Shown: positions 1 through 5,813 of the stretch, piece by piece | Numbering within the stretch: the first letter of the stretch is position 1 | Layout: every line of letters starts with the position of its first letter | Assembly: GCA_028819955.1 (NCBI GenBank) | Contig: JAPPKP010000082.1 | Coordinates: 1-9,426 of the forward strand | DNA: 9,426 nt | Reading direction: 5' to 3' | Source: Rhodospirillaceae bacterium | Lineage (GTDB): Bacteria > Pseudomonadota > Alphaproteobacteria > UBA828 | Made by a program: the position numbers and the translations under genes | Notes under the pieces: generated by a model | Database searches by the model: none | What the model was told of the DNA's origin: nothing | What the model saw: only the letters and a program-made list of their open reading frames with translations

Positions 1-51
1 ACCGGACAGATCATCTGGTACATGGACCGGACATATCCCGTGTTACCGACA
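1..51. mobile_element. Probable terminal segment of an insertion sequence (partial)
   Basis: The stretch contains two direct copies of ACCGGACA (1-8 and 26-33), 25 bp apart, and ends in GTTACCGACA. Read on the other strand, that end is TGTCGGTAAC, a TGT-type end like those of several transposon families. Repeated short boxes next to a terminus suggest transposase binding sites, and the layout recalls IS481-like integrase elements of Alphaproteobacteria. That resemblance is from memory and not a search. No transposase coding sequence lies in the window, so the body would be to the left. The proposed boundary, base 51, is an inference. Confidence 0.3.
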
Positions 52-68
52 GAGCGCGCCGCGCCGCC

Positions 69-97
69 TTGACAGGGGCGCGCGCGATTCTTCTAAT
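69..97 (+). promoter_or_regulatory. Sigma-70 promoter of the tRNA-Val gene
   Basis: A perfect -35 box TTGACA (69-74) is separated by 17 bp from TCTAAT (92-97), which matches the TATAAT consensus at five of six bases. Transcription would start near 104-105, only a few bases before the mature tRNA 5' end at 110, so the primary transcript would have a very short 5' leader. The match to consensus is the best in the window and suits a strongly expressed stable RNA. Confidence 0.85.
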
Positions 98-109
98 CGC
101 GTGCCGGGC

Positions 110-184
110 GGGCGCTTAGCTCAGCGGGAGAGCACCGTCTTCACACGGCGGGGGTCGCTGGTTCAAATCCAGCAGCGCCCACCA
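110..184 (+). tRNA. tRNA-Val (anticodon CAC)
   Basis: The full cloverleaf can be drawn by hand. The acceptor GGGCGCT (110-116) pairs with AGCGCCC (174-180). The D stem is GCTC/GAGC (119-122/130-133). The anticodon stem is CCGTC/GGCGG (135-139/147-151, with one T-G pair), and its seven-base loop TTCACAC puts anticodon CAC at 142-144. A five-base variable loop and a T arm GCTGG-TTCAAAT-CCAGC (157-173) follow. The discriminator is A181 and the 3' CCA (182-184) is encoded in the DNA. CAC reads the valine codon GTG, abundant in GC-rich genomes. A strong promoter lies immediately upstream and a GC hairpin immediately downstream. Confidence 0.95.
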
Positions 185-193
185 GCCCGGCCT

Positions 194-215
194 GCTGCGG
201 CCCACGCGCCGCAGC
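194..215 (+). terminator. GC hairpin after tRNA-Val, possible terminator or processing signal
   Basis: GCTGCGGC (194-201) and GCCGCAGC (208-215) form an 8-bp stem with a six-base loop, starting ten bases after the tRNA CCA end. No T-run follows, so it is not a textbook intrinsic terminator. It could terminate weakly, protect the 3' end before tRNA trimming, or pass transcription into the downstream lactonase-like gene, which has little room for a promoter of its own. Confidence 0.4.
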
Positions 216-255
216 CCGGCCGCGTCGTCCGGGCGGCAACTCATCGGGAGCGAGA

Positions 256-1137
256 ATGACGGCCGAGGTCGAATGCGTGGTCGATTGCCGCGACCTGCTC
301 GGCGAAAGCCCGATCTGGTGCCCCGTCGACCGGCGGCTCTACTGGCTCGATATCAAGGGCCAGACGATCAGCTGGCTCACGCCGGCGACGGGCGAGTACA
401 AGCAGGTGCCGGTGGACGAGCAGCCGGGCGCGCTGGCGCTGCGCGAGCGGGGCGGCATGGTGGTCGCCTTCTTCGGCGGATTCCGCTTCTTCGACCCCGA
501 GACCGGGGCGGTCGAGACCATCCACGAGGTCGACACGGACGTGACCGACAGCCGCCTGAACGACGGCCGCTGCGACCGGCAGGGCCGCTTCTGGGCCGGC
601 AGCATGGACAACGCCATGACCGGCCGTGCGGTCGGCTCCCTCTATCGCCTCGACCGCGACCTCAGCCTGCACAAGGCCGACACCGGCATCATCGTCTCCA
701 ACGCGCTCGCCTTCAGCCCCGAAGGCGAGACCATGTACTTCGGCGACCTCGGCCAGGACGTGATCTGGGCCTACGACCTCGATACCGACAGCGGCGCGGT
801 CTCCAACAAGCGCGTCTTTGCCGGCCCCGGCTCCGCGCCCGGCCTCCCCGATGGCTCCACCGTGGACTCCGAGGGCTACGTCTGGAGCGCGCGCTGGAAG
901 GGCTGGTGCCTCGCCCGTTTCGCGCCGGACGGCACGCTCGACCGCACCGTCGAGATCCCGCTGCAGCTGATCACCTGCCCGATGTTCGGCGGCCCCGACC
1001 TCGACGTGCTCTACGTCACCACCTCGCGGTTCAGGCTCAGCGAGGACGAGCTTGCGGGCCAGGAGCAGGCCGGCAGCCTCTTCGCAGTCACCGGCACGGG
1101 CTGCACCGGCTTGCCCGAGCCCCGCTTCCGCGGCTAA
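256..1137 (+). CDS. SMP-30/gluconolactonase/LRE family protein, copy 1
   Basis: A 293-residue six-bladed beta-propeller of the regucalcin/gluconolactonase family, normal in length. Members are metal-dependent cytoplasmic hydrolases that open sugar lactones (gluconolactone, arabinonolactone, xylonolactone) to aldonic acids. The four expected metal-site positions are present: E17 in LGESPIW, N102-D103 in NDGRCD, N149 in VSNALAFSP and D199 in PDGSTVD. There is no signal peptide. The ATG at 256 follows GGGAG (246-250) at five bases, and the family N-terminus begins at residues 5-10. The gene starts 71 bp after the tRNA and ends 53 bp before a close paralogue that is probably co-transcribed. The exact lactone cannot be told from sequence, and no sugar dehydrogenase or transporter is adjacent to narrow it. 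Family assignment is firm; substrate is open. Confidence 0.9.
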   Translation: MTAEVECVVDCRDLLGESPIWCPVDRRLYWLDIKGQTISWLTPATGEYKQVPVDEQPGALALRERGGMVVAFFGGFRFFDPETGAVETIHEVDTDVTDSRLNDGRCDRQGRFWAGSMDNAMTGRAVGSLYRLDRDLSLHKADTGIIVSNALAFSPEGETMYFGDLGQDVIWAYDLDTDSGAVSNKRVFAGPGSAPGLPDGSTVDSEGYVWSARWKGWCLARFAPDGTLDRTVEIPLQLITCPMFGGPDLDVLYVTTSRFRLSEDELAGQEQAGSLFAVTGTGCTGLPEPRFRG

Positions 1138-1190
1138 TTCCGCCCTTACCTGTCGCGGCGCGACGCGGCAATGCATCGGGAGAAGTATCA

Positions 1191-2069
1191 ATGGCAGAGG
1201 TCGCATGCGTGCTCGATTGCCGGGATGAGCTCGGCGAGAGTCCGGTCTGGTGCCCCGTCGACCAGCGTCTTTACTGGCTCGACATCAAGGGCCAATCGAT
1301 CAGCTGGCTCGCGCCGGCAACGGGCGAATACAAGCAAGTGCCGGTGGACGAGCAGCCGGGCTCGCTGGTGCTGCGCGAGCAGGGCGGCATGGTGGTCGCC
1401 TTCTATGGCGGCTTCCGCTTCTTCGACCCGGAGACCGGCGCGGTGGAGACCATCCACGAGGTCGAGACCGACCAGCCTGACAGCCGCATGAACGACGGCC
1501 GCTGCGACCGGCAGGGCCGGTTCTGGGCCGGCAGCATGGACGACGCGATGGTGGGCCGCCCGCTGGGCTCGCTCTATCGGCTCGACCACGACCTCAGCCT
1601 GCACAAGACCGAGACCGGAATCGTCGTCTCCAACTCGATCGCCTTCAGCCCCGCGGGCGAGACCATGTACTACGCCGATCTCGACCAGGACGTGATCTGG
1701 GCCTACGACCTCGACATCGGCTCCGGTGCGATCTCCAACAAGCGCGTCTTCGTCGGCCCCGGCGCTGCGCCCGGCATCCCCGACGGCTCCACCGTCGATG
1801 CCGAAGGCTACGTCTGGAATGCGCGCTGGAACGGCTGGTGCGTCGCCCGCTTCGCGCCCGACGGCACGCTCGACCGCACCGTCGAGATGCCCTTCCAGCA
1901 GGTCACCTGCCCGATGTTCGGCGGCGCTGAGCTCGACGTGCTCTACGTCACCGGCGCCCGCGTGAACCTGAGCGAAGACGTGCTCGCAGGCCAGGAGCAG
2001 GCCGGCAGCATCTTCGCCGTCACCGGCACGGGCTGCACCGGGCTACCGGAGCCCCGTTTCAAGGGCTAA
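1191..2069 (+). CDS. SMP-30/gluconolactonase/LRE family protein, copy 2 (tandem paralogue)
   Basis: A 292-residue protein that aligns with copy 1 end to end, with a single one-residue gap at position 2. I count about 52 differences, so roughly 82% identity. Metal-site positions are kept: E in LGESPVW, ND in MNDGRCD, N in VSNSIAFSP and D in PDGSTVD. Most changes are conservative. Clusters of less conservative ones lie near residues 94-96, 117-125, 162-165 and 251-261, where loops could alter substrate fit. The start at 1191 is chosen because GGGAG (1178-1182) precedes it and the protein then matches copy 1 from its first residues. An open frame continues upstream to 273 but overlaps copy 1 in another frame and is not used. 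The two genes probably form one transcript. Related lactones or different expression needs are possible reasons to keep both. Confidence 0.9.
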   Translation: MAEVACVLDCRDELGESPVWCPVDQRLYWLDIKGQSISWLAPATGEYKQVPVDEQPGSLVLREQGGMVVAFYGGFRFFDPETGAVETIHEVETDQPDSRMNDGRCDRQGRFWAGSMDDAMVGRPLGSLYRLDHDLSLHKTETGIVVSNSIAFSPAGETMYYADLDQDVIWAYDLDIGSGAISNKRVFVGPGAAPGIPDGSTVDAEGYVWNARWNGWCVARFAPDGTLDRTVEMPFQQVTCPMFGGAELDVLYVTGARVNLSEDVLAGQEQAGSIFAVTGTGCTGLPEPRFKG

Positions 2070-2179
2070 CCCCTCCTCACCCCAGCCCTCTCCCAAGACT
2101 CATTCATTTCCCTCAGGCGCCGGGCGCTCGCTCCGCTCGCTTGGCTACGCGCTTACGCGCGCGGCGCAGTCGCGCCGTC

Positions 2180-2194
2180 CGGGCCTCCGGCCCG
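2180..2194. other. Short GC hairpin at the convergent ends of lactonase copy 2 and the reductase
   Basis: CGGGCC (2180-2185) and GGCCCG (2189-2194) form a 6-bp stem with loop TCC, directly abutting the TGA of the leftward reductase gene (2195-2197). The preceding 2100-2180 is rich in short GC palindromes such as GCGCTTACGCGC. There is no T-run on either strand, so a terminator role is only suggested by its position between convergent genes. Confidence 0.3.
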
Positions 2195-3250
2195 TCAGCC
2201 CGCCGGGATCACGCGGGCGGCGCGCATGTCGTCAAAGATCTCGACGAAGTTCTGCTCGGTGTCGATGGCTTCGGTGAAGCCGTACCGCAGACGCTTGGTG
2301 TCTTCGAGGATGGTGTCCCAGGTGCGCCCGAAATTCCAGTCGGCGAAGCCCCAGTCGCCGAGGTCGGAGAAGGCCATCGTCTTGAGCTGGTGCTTGCGCG
2401 CGATCTCGTCCCAGACCGGGCCCTTGTCCGCCATGAAGTCCGCGAGGCTCATCGGCACGAGGACGCCCGGCCGGCAGCCGAAATACGCGGTGAACAGCGG
2501 CCACAGGTTGCACCAGCGCATGCCCGAGACGTTGGTCACGTTGAAGGCCTCGCCGGCACAGGCGGGATTCTGAGCGGCCCAGGCGGCGCAGCGCCCGAGC
2601 AGCCTGGCATCGACGAACTTGTTGAAGGCGGTGAACGCCGCCTCCGGCCCCGGATAGTTGAGCGGCACGTCCATCTCCCTGCAGACGGAGGCGTAGACCG
2701 CGACCAGCGACGCGGTGTTGAGCGGAATGCCCTCGGCAAAGCCCACCACCGCCTCGGGCCTCAGCATGGTGTAGTGCCAGGACTTCCCCTCCTGCAGCCC
2801 GGTGATGAAGTCCTGCTGGTTGTAATAGAAGTTGGGCGGCAGATGGCGCGGGTCGGTCTCCTTCGACGGCGTCTTGTGCGGGCCGAGGTGCACGCCATAG
2901 TACTTGCCGCCCTGCACCAGGATCACGCGCTCCAGGGTGGGCGAGACCGGCTCGATCGTGCCGACCGAGTTGACCACGAGCGCGAGGTTGCCCTCGACGT
3001 TCTCCGCCTCCACGCCGCCGGAGAGGCCCGCGTAGAAGATGTGGGTGACGTCGGTGAGGCCGGCCAGCTTCTCCCTGGCTTGATCGCTGTCCAGCAGGTC
3101 GACGGAGATGAAGGTGGCCTCGGTCTCGAAGTTCGCCGGGCGCCGCGACAGCCCGACGATCTCCCACCCGCCTTCGGCCTCGAGTGCCTGGATGATGTTG
3201 CGCCCGATCATGCCGAGGCCGCCGACGACGACCGCCTTACCCTTCGCCAT
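2195..3250 (-). CDS. PRISE-like NAD(P)-dependent short-chain reductase (progesterone 5-beta-reductase/iridoid synthase type)
   Basis: A 351-residue extended SDR. The N-terminal glycine motif GGLGMIG (10-16) starts the Rossmann fold, and the R36-R37 pair after the second strand is typical of NADPH-preferring members. It carries the distinctive PRISE signatures instead of the classical YxxxK: K116 in GGKYYG, NFYY at 140-143 with the catalytic Tyr, and RPEAVVGF at 164-171. An alanine/tyrosine-rich helix (VAVYASVC) follows. PRISE enzymes (SDR75U) reduce activated C=C bonds of enones in steroids, iridoids and small cyclic enones, so the likely role is reduction of an alpha,beta-unsaturated carbonyl compound. 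Databases may label it NAD-dependent epimerase/dehydratase. The start at 3250 has GGGAG eight bases upstream. It is divergent from the aminotransferase gene and has its own promoter (3300-3327). The substrate is unknown. Confidence 0.85.
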   Translation of the reverse strand: MAKGKAVVVGGLGMIGRNIIQALEAEGGWEIVGLSRRPANFETEATFISVDLLDSDQAREKLAGLTDVTHIFYAGLSGGVEAENVEGNLALVVNSVGTIEPVSPTLERVILVQGGKYYGVHLGPHKTPSKETDPRHLPPNFYYNQQDFITGLQEGKSWHYTMLRPEAVVGFAEGIPLNTASLVAVYASVCREMDVPLNYPGPEAAFTAFNKFVDARLLGRCAAWAAQNPACAGEAFNVTNVSGMRWCNLWPLFTAYFGCRPGVLVPMSLADFMADKGPVWDEIARKHQLKTMAFSDLGDWGFADWNFGRTWDTILEDTKRLRYGFTEAIDTEQNFVEIFDDMRAARVIPAG

Positions 3251-3274
3251 TCCTTCATCTCCCTATTGAATTGC

Positions 3275-3291
3275 TCCGGGCCGCGCCCGGA
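3275..3291. promoter_or_regulatory. Inverted repeat at the reductase transcription start (possible operator or 5' hairpin)
   Basis: TCCGGGC (3275-3281) and GCCCGGA (3285-3291) are perfect 7-bp arms around CGC. The repeat lies just downstream of the predicted leftward start (about 3293) and about 25 bp before the reductase ATG. It could be a repressor site over the initiation region, or a 5'-terminal hairpin in the mRNA. No regulator gene is present in the window to pair with it. Confidence 0.4.
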
Positions 3292-3299
3292 CGGCGCGC

Positions 3300-3327
3300 A
3301 TGATAGGCAGCGGGCCCCTCGGGTCAA
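3300..3327 (-). promoter_or_regulatory. Sigma-70-like promoter of the reductase gene
   Basis: On the minus strand TTGACC (3327-3322) is followed after 16 bp by TATCAT (3305-3300), each matching consensus at five of six or close to it. Sliding the -35 box by one base (TTTGAC) gives a 17-bp spacer. Transcription would start near 3293, leaving a leader of about 43 bases. I saw no equally convincing promoter for the divergent aminotransferase gene in the same spacer. Confidence 0.6.
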
Positions 3328-3413
3328 ACCGGCGGGCGGGCAGCGGCGGGTAGGGCGATTCGCGCGGGTGGGCTAACCTTGCCGCGTTCCGCGAGCGGCT
3401 GGGGAGAGACGCC

Positions 3414-4790
3414 ATGACACGCGATTGGAACGAGCTCGAGCGCTGGGACCGGGCCTACTACCTGCACGGCCTTCAGGCCGAGGACGAGCTCAGCATCACG
3501 GCGGTCGACAGCACCGACGGCAACTACCTCACGCTGGCCGACGGCACCCGGCTGCTCGACTTCATGAGCCAGCTGATCTCCGACAACCTGGGCCACCGCC
3601 ATCCCGCGATCCACGGCGCGTTGGCCGAGGCCATGGAGCGCTACGGCCACGTCACCTACACGATGGCGAACGAGTATCGCGCCCGTGCCGCGAAGCTCGT
3701 GATCGCGGACATCCTCGGGCAGGAGGGCTGGGCCGGCAGGCTGCGCATTCTGCCGTCGGGCACCGAGGCGGTGGACAGCTGCATCATGATGGCGCGGCTC
3801 TACACCGGGCGGAGCGTCATCCTGACCCAGGCCCACTCCTTCCACGGCATGACCGTGGGGCCCACCATGATGCGGGGCTACCGCAACAACATCTCGACCG
3901 AGGGCGGCTTCGCGGACGTGGCCGACGTGCCGGGCTGGCCGCCGCATGGCTACATCCCGATCCCGCCGCCTGAGCACGAGGACTGGGCGGGCGCGGGGCC
4001 CCTGCCCTCGCTCGAGGCGACGGAGCATATCGTCCGCGCGGTGGGACCCGAGAACATCGCCGCCGTCATCAGCGAGCCGATGTTCGGCGCCGGCGGCACG
4101 CTGCCGCACATGGACTACCTGCCGGGGCTCCGCACGCTCTGCGACAAGTACGGCTTCCTCTGGATCGACGACGAGGTGATCTGCGGCTTCGGGCGGCTCG
4201 GCGAGTGGTTCGGCTACATGCACTGGCCCGGCGTCAAGCCGGACCTGATGGCCGCCGGCAAGGGCATCAACGGCTCGGCCCTGCCGGTGGGCGCCGTGAT
4301 CGCGAGCAAGACCATCGCCGATCACTTCGAGCGAGCCCGGTGGTGGACCGGCAGCACGTGGGACGGCCACCCGCTGCTCTGCGCCACCATCGTCGGCAAC
4401 CTCGAATTCATGCTCGCCAACGACATCATGCAGCAGGTGCGCCAGCGCGGCGCCTACCTCAAGGAGCGGCTCGACGGGCTGAAGCAGGGGCACCCCTGCG
4501 TCGGCCGCGTGTCGGGGCGCGGGCTCTTCTACACGCTCGATCTGGTCGACGGGAACGGCGAGCCGATCGTGCCGGAGGACCGCTACTCGCCCTTCACCGG
4601 CGACCTCGGCACGCATCCCAACGTCATCGTCGCGGCCGAGAACGCGAAGCGCGGCGTCTTCCTGGGCGGCTTCTCGCCGAACACGATCAAGGTGGGCCCA
4701 CCCTTCACGATCACCCAGGAGGAGATCGACACCGCGGCCGACGCGCTCGACGCCTCGCTCGCGGTGATCGACGAGCGCTTCACGCGATAA
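3414..4790 (+). CDS. PLP-dependent class III aminotransferase (omega-transaminase type)
   Basis: A 458-residue fold-type I aminotransferase, normal in length for class III. Key elements appear in order: N-terminal WDR-AYYLHG segment (11-19), PLP-phosphate loop PSGTEAVDS (114-122), SFHGMT ring-stacking segment, DEVICGFGR with PLP-binding D253, Schiff-base lysine K283 in AAGKGING, and STWDGHPL supplying the opposite-subunit Thr. The family moves an amino group from an amine or omega-amino acid (GABA, beta-alanine, taurine, putrescine type) to pyruvate or 2-oxoglutarate, in the cytoplasm as a dimer. The W-D-R start and DEVICGFGR motif look most like amine/taurine:pyruvate and beta-alanine:pyruvate enzymes, but the donor cannot be fixed by eye. 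The ATG at 3414 follows GGGGAGAG (3401-3408). It diverges from the reductase gene and converges with the GST gene 21 bp away. Confidence 0.92.
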   Translation: MTRDWNELERWDRAYYLHGLQAEDELSITAVDSTDGNYLTLADGTRLLDFMSQLISDNLGHRHPAIHGALAEAMERYGHVTYTMANEYRARAAKLVIADILGQEGWAGRLRILPSGTEAVDSCIMMARLYTGRSVILTQAHSFHGMTVGPTMMRGYRNNISTEGGFADVADVPGWPPHGYIPIPPPEHEDWAGAGPLPSLEATEHIVRAVGPENIAAVISEPMFGAGGTLPHMDYLPGLRTLCDKYGFLWIDDEVICGFGRLGEWFGYMHWPGVKPDLMAAGKGINGSALPVGAVIASKTIADHFERARWWTGSTWDGHPLLCATIVGNLEFMLANDIMQQVRQRGAYLKERLDGLKQGHPCVGRVSGRGLFYTLDLVDGNGEPIVPEDRYSPFTGDLGTHPNVIVAAENAKRGVFLGGFSPNTIKVGPPFTITQEEIDTAADALDASLAVIDERFTR

Positions 4791-4811
4791 GCCGAACGTC
4801 TCTCGCTGCGC

Positions 4812-5444
4812 TCAGGACTTCGCGGCCTCCCGCTCGGCGATCAGGGCCCGGTCGATTTCCCGCGCGCGCTGGCGGGCCTCGCGCGTCGCGATCCGCGCGG
4901 CATAGGCCTGGAAGGCCGGGCGCTTCGGCAAGGTCTCGAATTGGAGGCCCCATTCGATATGGCTGCCCACGTAGACGTCCGCCATGGTGAAGCGGCCGCC
5001 GCAGACGTAGTCGTTCCGCTCGAGCAGGGCATCGACGGCGCCGACCGCATCGTGGTAGGTGCCGAAGCCGACCCTTGCGGTGTGCTCTTCCCCCACCTCC
5101 GGTCCCATGAACTTGAATGTAATCGCATACTCCAGCGGTCCGGCGGCGAAGAAGAGCCAGCGCCAGTAGGCGGCGCGCTCTTCCGCCGCAGGCGCCAGCC
5201 CGGCTTCGGGAAACGCCTCGGCAAGATAGGCGCAGATTGCCGCCGCTTCGGTCACCACCCGGTCTTCGTGCCGTATCACCGGCACCTTGCCCATCGGGTT
5301 GATCGCCAGATAGGCCGGCCCCTTCATCTCGGCGCCGTATTCGACGATGACCGTCTCGTACGCGGCGCCGGTCTCCTCCAGCGCCCAGCGCGCGATCTGC
5401 CCGCGCGACATTGGGTTGGTGTAGAAAACAACGGGTTCGGACAT
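4812..5444 (-). CDS. Glutathione S-transferase family protein
   Basis: A 210-residue two-domain GST of usual length. Residues 4-80 form the thioredoxin-like domain: NPMSRG (10-15) puts S13 at the catalytic position, V54-P55 is the cis-proline that contacts glutathione, and E66-A67 binds its gamma-glutamyl group. The helical domain follows from about 86, with the conserved N-capping box TMAD at 153-156. Such enzymes conjugate glutathione to electrophiles or act as thiol-dependent reductases/isomerases in the cytoplasm. The class is not clear (beta- or nu-like by appearance). The frame stays open up to 5549, but the family N-terminus begins at MSEPVVFY, AGGA sits six bases before it, and the extension is translated palindromic repeat, so 5444 is used. 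It converges with the aminotransferase gene. Detoxification or ring-opening of an intermediate is possible but unproven. Confidence 0.9.
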   Translation of the reverse strand: MSEPVVFYTNPMSRGQIARWALEETGAAYETVIVEYGAEMKGPAYLAINPMGKVPVIRHEDRVVTEAAAICAYLAEAFPEAGLAPAAEERAAYWRWLFFAAGPLEYAITFKFMGPEVGEEHTARVGFGTYHDAVGAVDALLERNDYVCGGRFTMADVYVGSHIEWGLQFETLPKRPAFQAYAARIATREARQRAREIDRALIAEREAAKS

Positions 5445-5450
5445 GGTAGT

Positions 5451-5454
5451 TCCT
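5451..5454 (-). promoter_or_regulatory. Ribosome binding site deciding the GST start
   Basis: On the minus strand AGGA lies six bases before the ATG at 5444. It supports this start over the longer open frame beginning at 5549, which would have to read through a dispersed repeat. Confidence 0.6.
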
Positions 5455-5500
5455 AGTGTCTCGATCGAGAAGTTCGTACGCCTTGCCGAGAACCCCAACA

Positions 5501-5550
5501 CGTCATGGCCGGCCCCCGGATCAAGTCCGGGGGTGACCCGGCCATCCACG
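5501..5550. repeat. Nested palindrome, alphaproteobacterial dispersed repeat (copy 1)
   Basis: An inner stem CCCCCGGA/TCCGGGGG (5513-5520/5526-5533) closes on the five-base loop TCAAG. An outer stem ATGGCCGG/CCGGCCAT (5505-5512/5538-5545) continues directly from the inner one on the left and is separated from it by four bases (TGAC) on the right. The CCGGATCAAGTCCGG core is a dispersed palindrome that I recall as common between genes in Alphaproteobacteria. It lies about 60 bp upstream of the GST start, on the untranslated side. Confidence 0.8.
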
Positions 5551-5585
5551 TGTCGGCTCGGGACTCAACGATCTGGCATAGAGAG

Positions 5586-5608
5586 ATGCCCGGATCAAGT
5601 CCGGGCAT
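5586..5608. repeat. Palindromic dispersed repeat (copy 2)
   Basis: ATGCCCGGA (5586-5594) and TCCGGGCAT (5600-5608) are perfect 9-bp arms around the same loop TCAAG as copy 1, followed by the characteristic GACG. The two copies share core and orientation, but differ in the bases outside CCCGGA. Forty bases of unrelated sequence separate them. Confidence 0.85.
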
Positions 5609-5611
5609 GAC

Positions 5612-5813
5612 GATTTTGGGGGGCTGCATCCCCGGTCCATGGTGCGGTACACGGGGGACGGTGCTTGCGGCAAGATCGCGACATGCGGTGCGGGAGCGGG
5701 TCAATGTCGCGAACGAGGGAGGTGTGTTCAGGACCAGAGTGTACGCCGCTATCTGGCGTGCGGGGCTATTGACGTCGTGCGCGCCTCGGGCGCGGGCGAC
5801 TGGCGTGCGGCGC
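5612..5813. other. Unassigned intergenic segment
   Basis: This stretch of about 200 bp lies between the second palindrome and the ATCCC array. Short open frames cross it on both strands, but none has a ribosome binding site, a recognisable domain, or a start independent of the flanking repeats. I see no tRNA, no signal recognition particle RNA core and no clear intrinsic terminator. A small RNA or decayed gene is possible but not supported by anything I can read. Confidence 0.4.

Noticed and set aside
273..1190. 598-codon reading fused to lactonase copy 2
   Set aside because: The upstream part is an Arg-rich shadow of copy 1 in another frame; the genuine start with a ribosome binding site is at 1191.
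2141..3376. 411-codon rightward open frame opposite the reductase gene
   Set aside because: It is an antisense shadow caused by high third-position GC; the leftward frame has clear SDR motifs, a ribosome binding site and a promoter.
4205..4990. 261-codon rightward frame overlapping the aminotransferase and GST genes
   Set aside because: Arg-rich out-of-frame translation of the aminotransferase that runs across the convergent junction; no family features.
5445..5549. Longer GST start at 5549
   Set aside because: The extra 35 residues come mainly from the dispersed palindrome; the family N-terminus and an AGGA site support the start at 5444.
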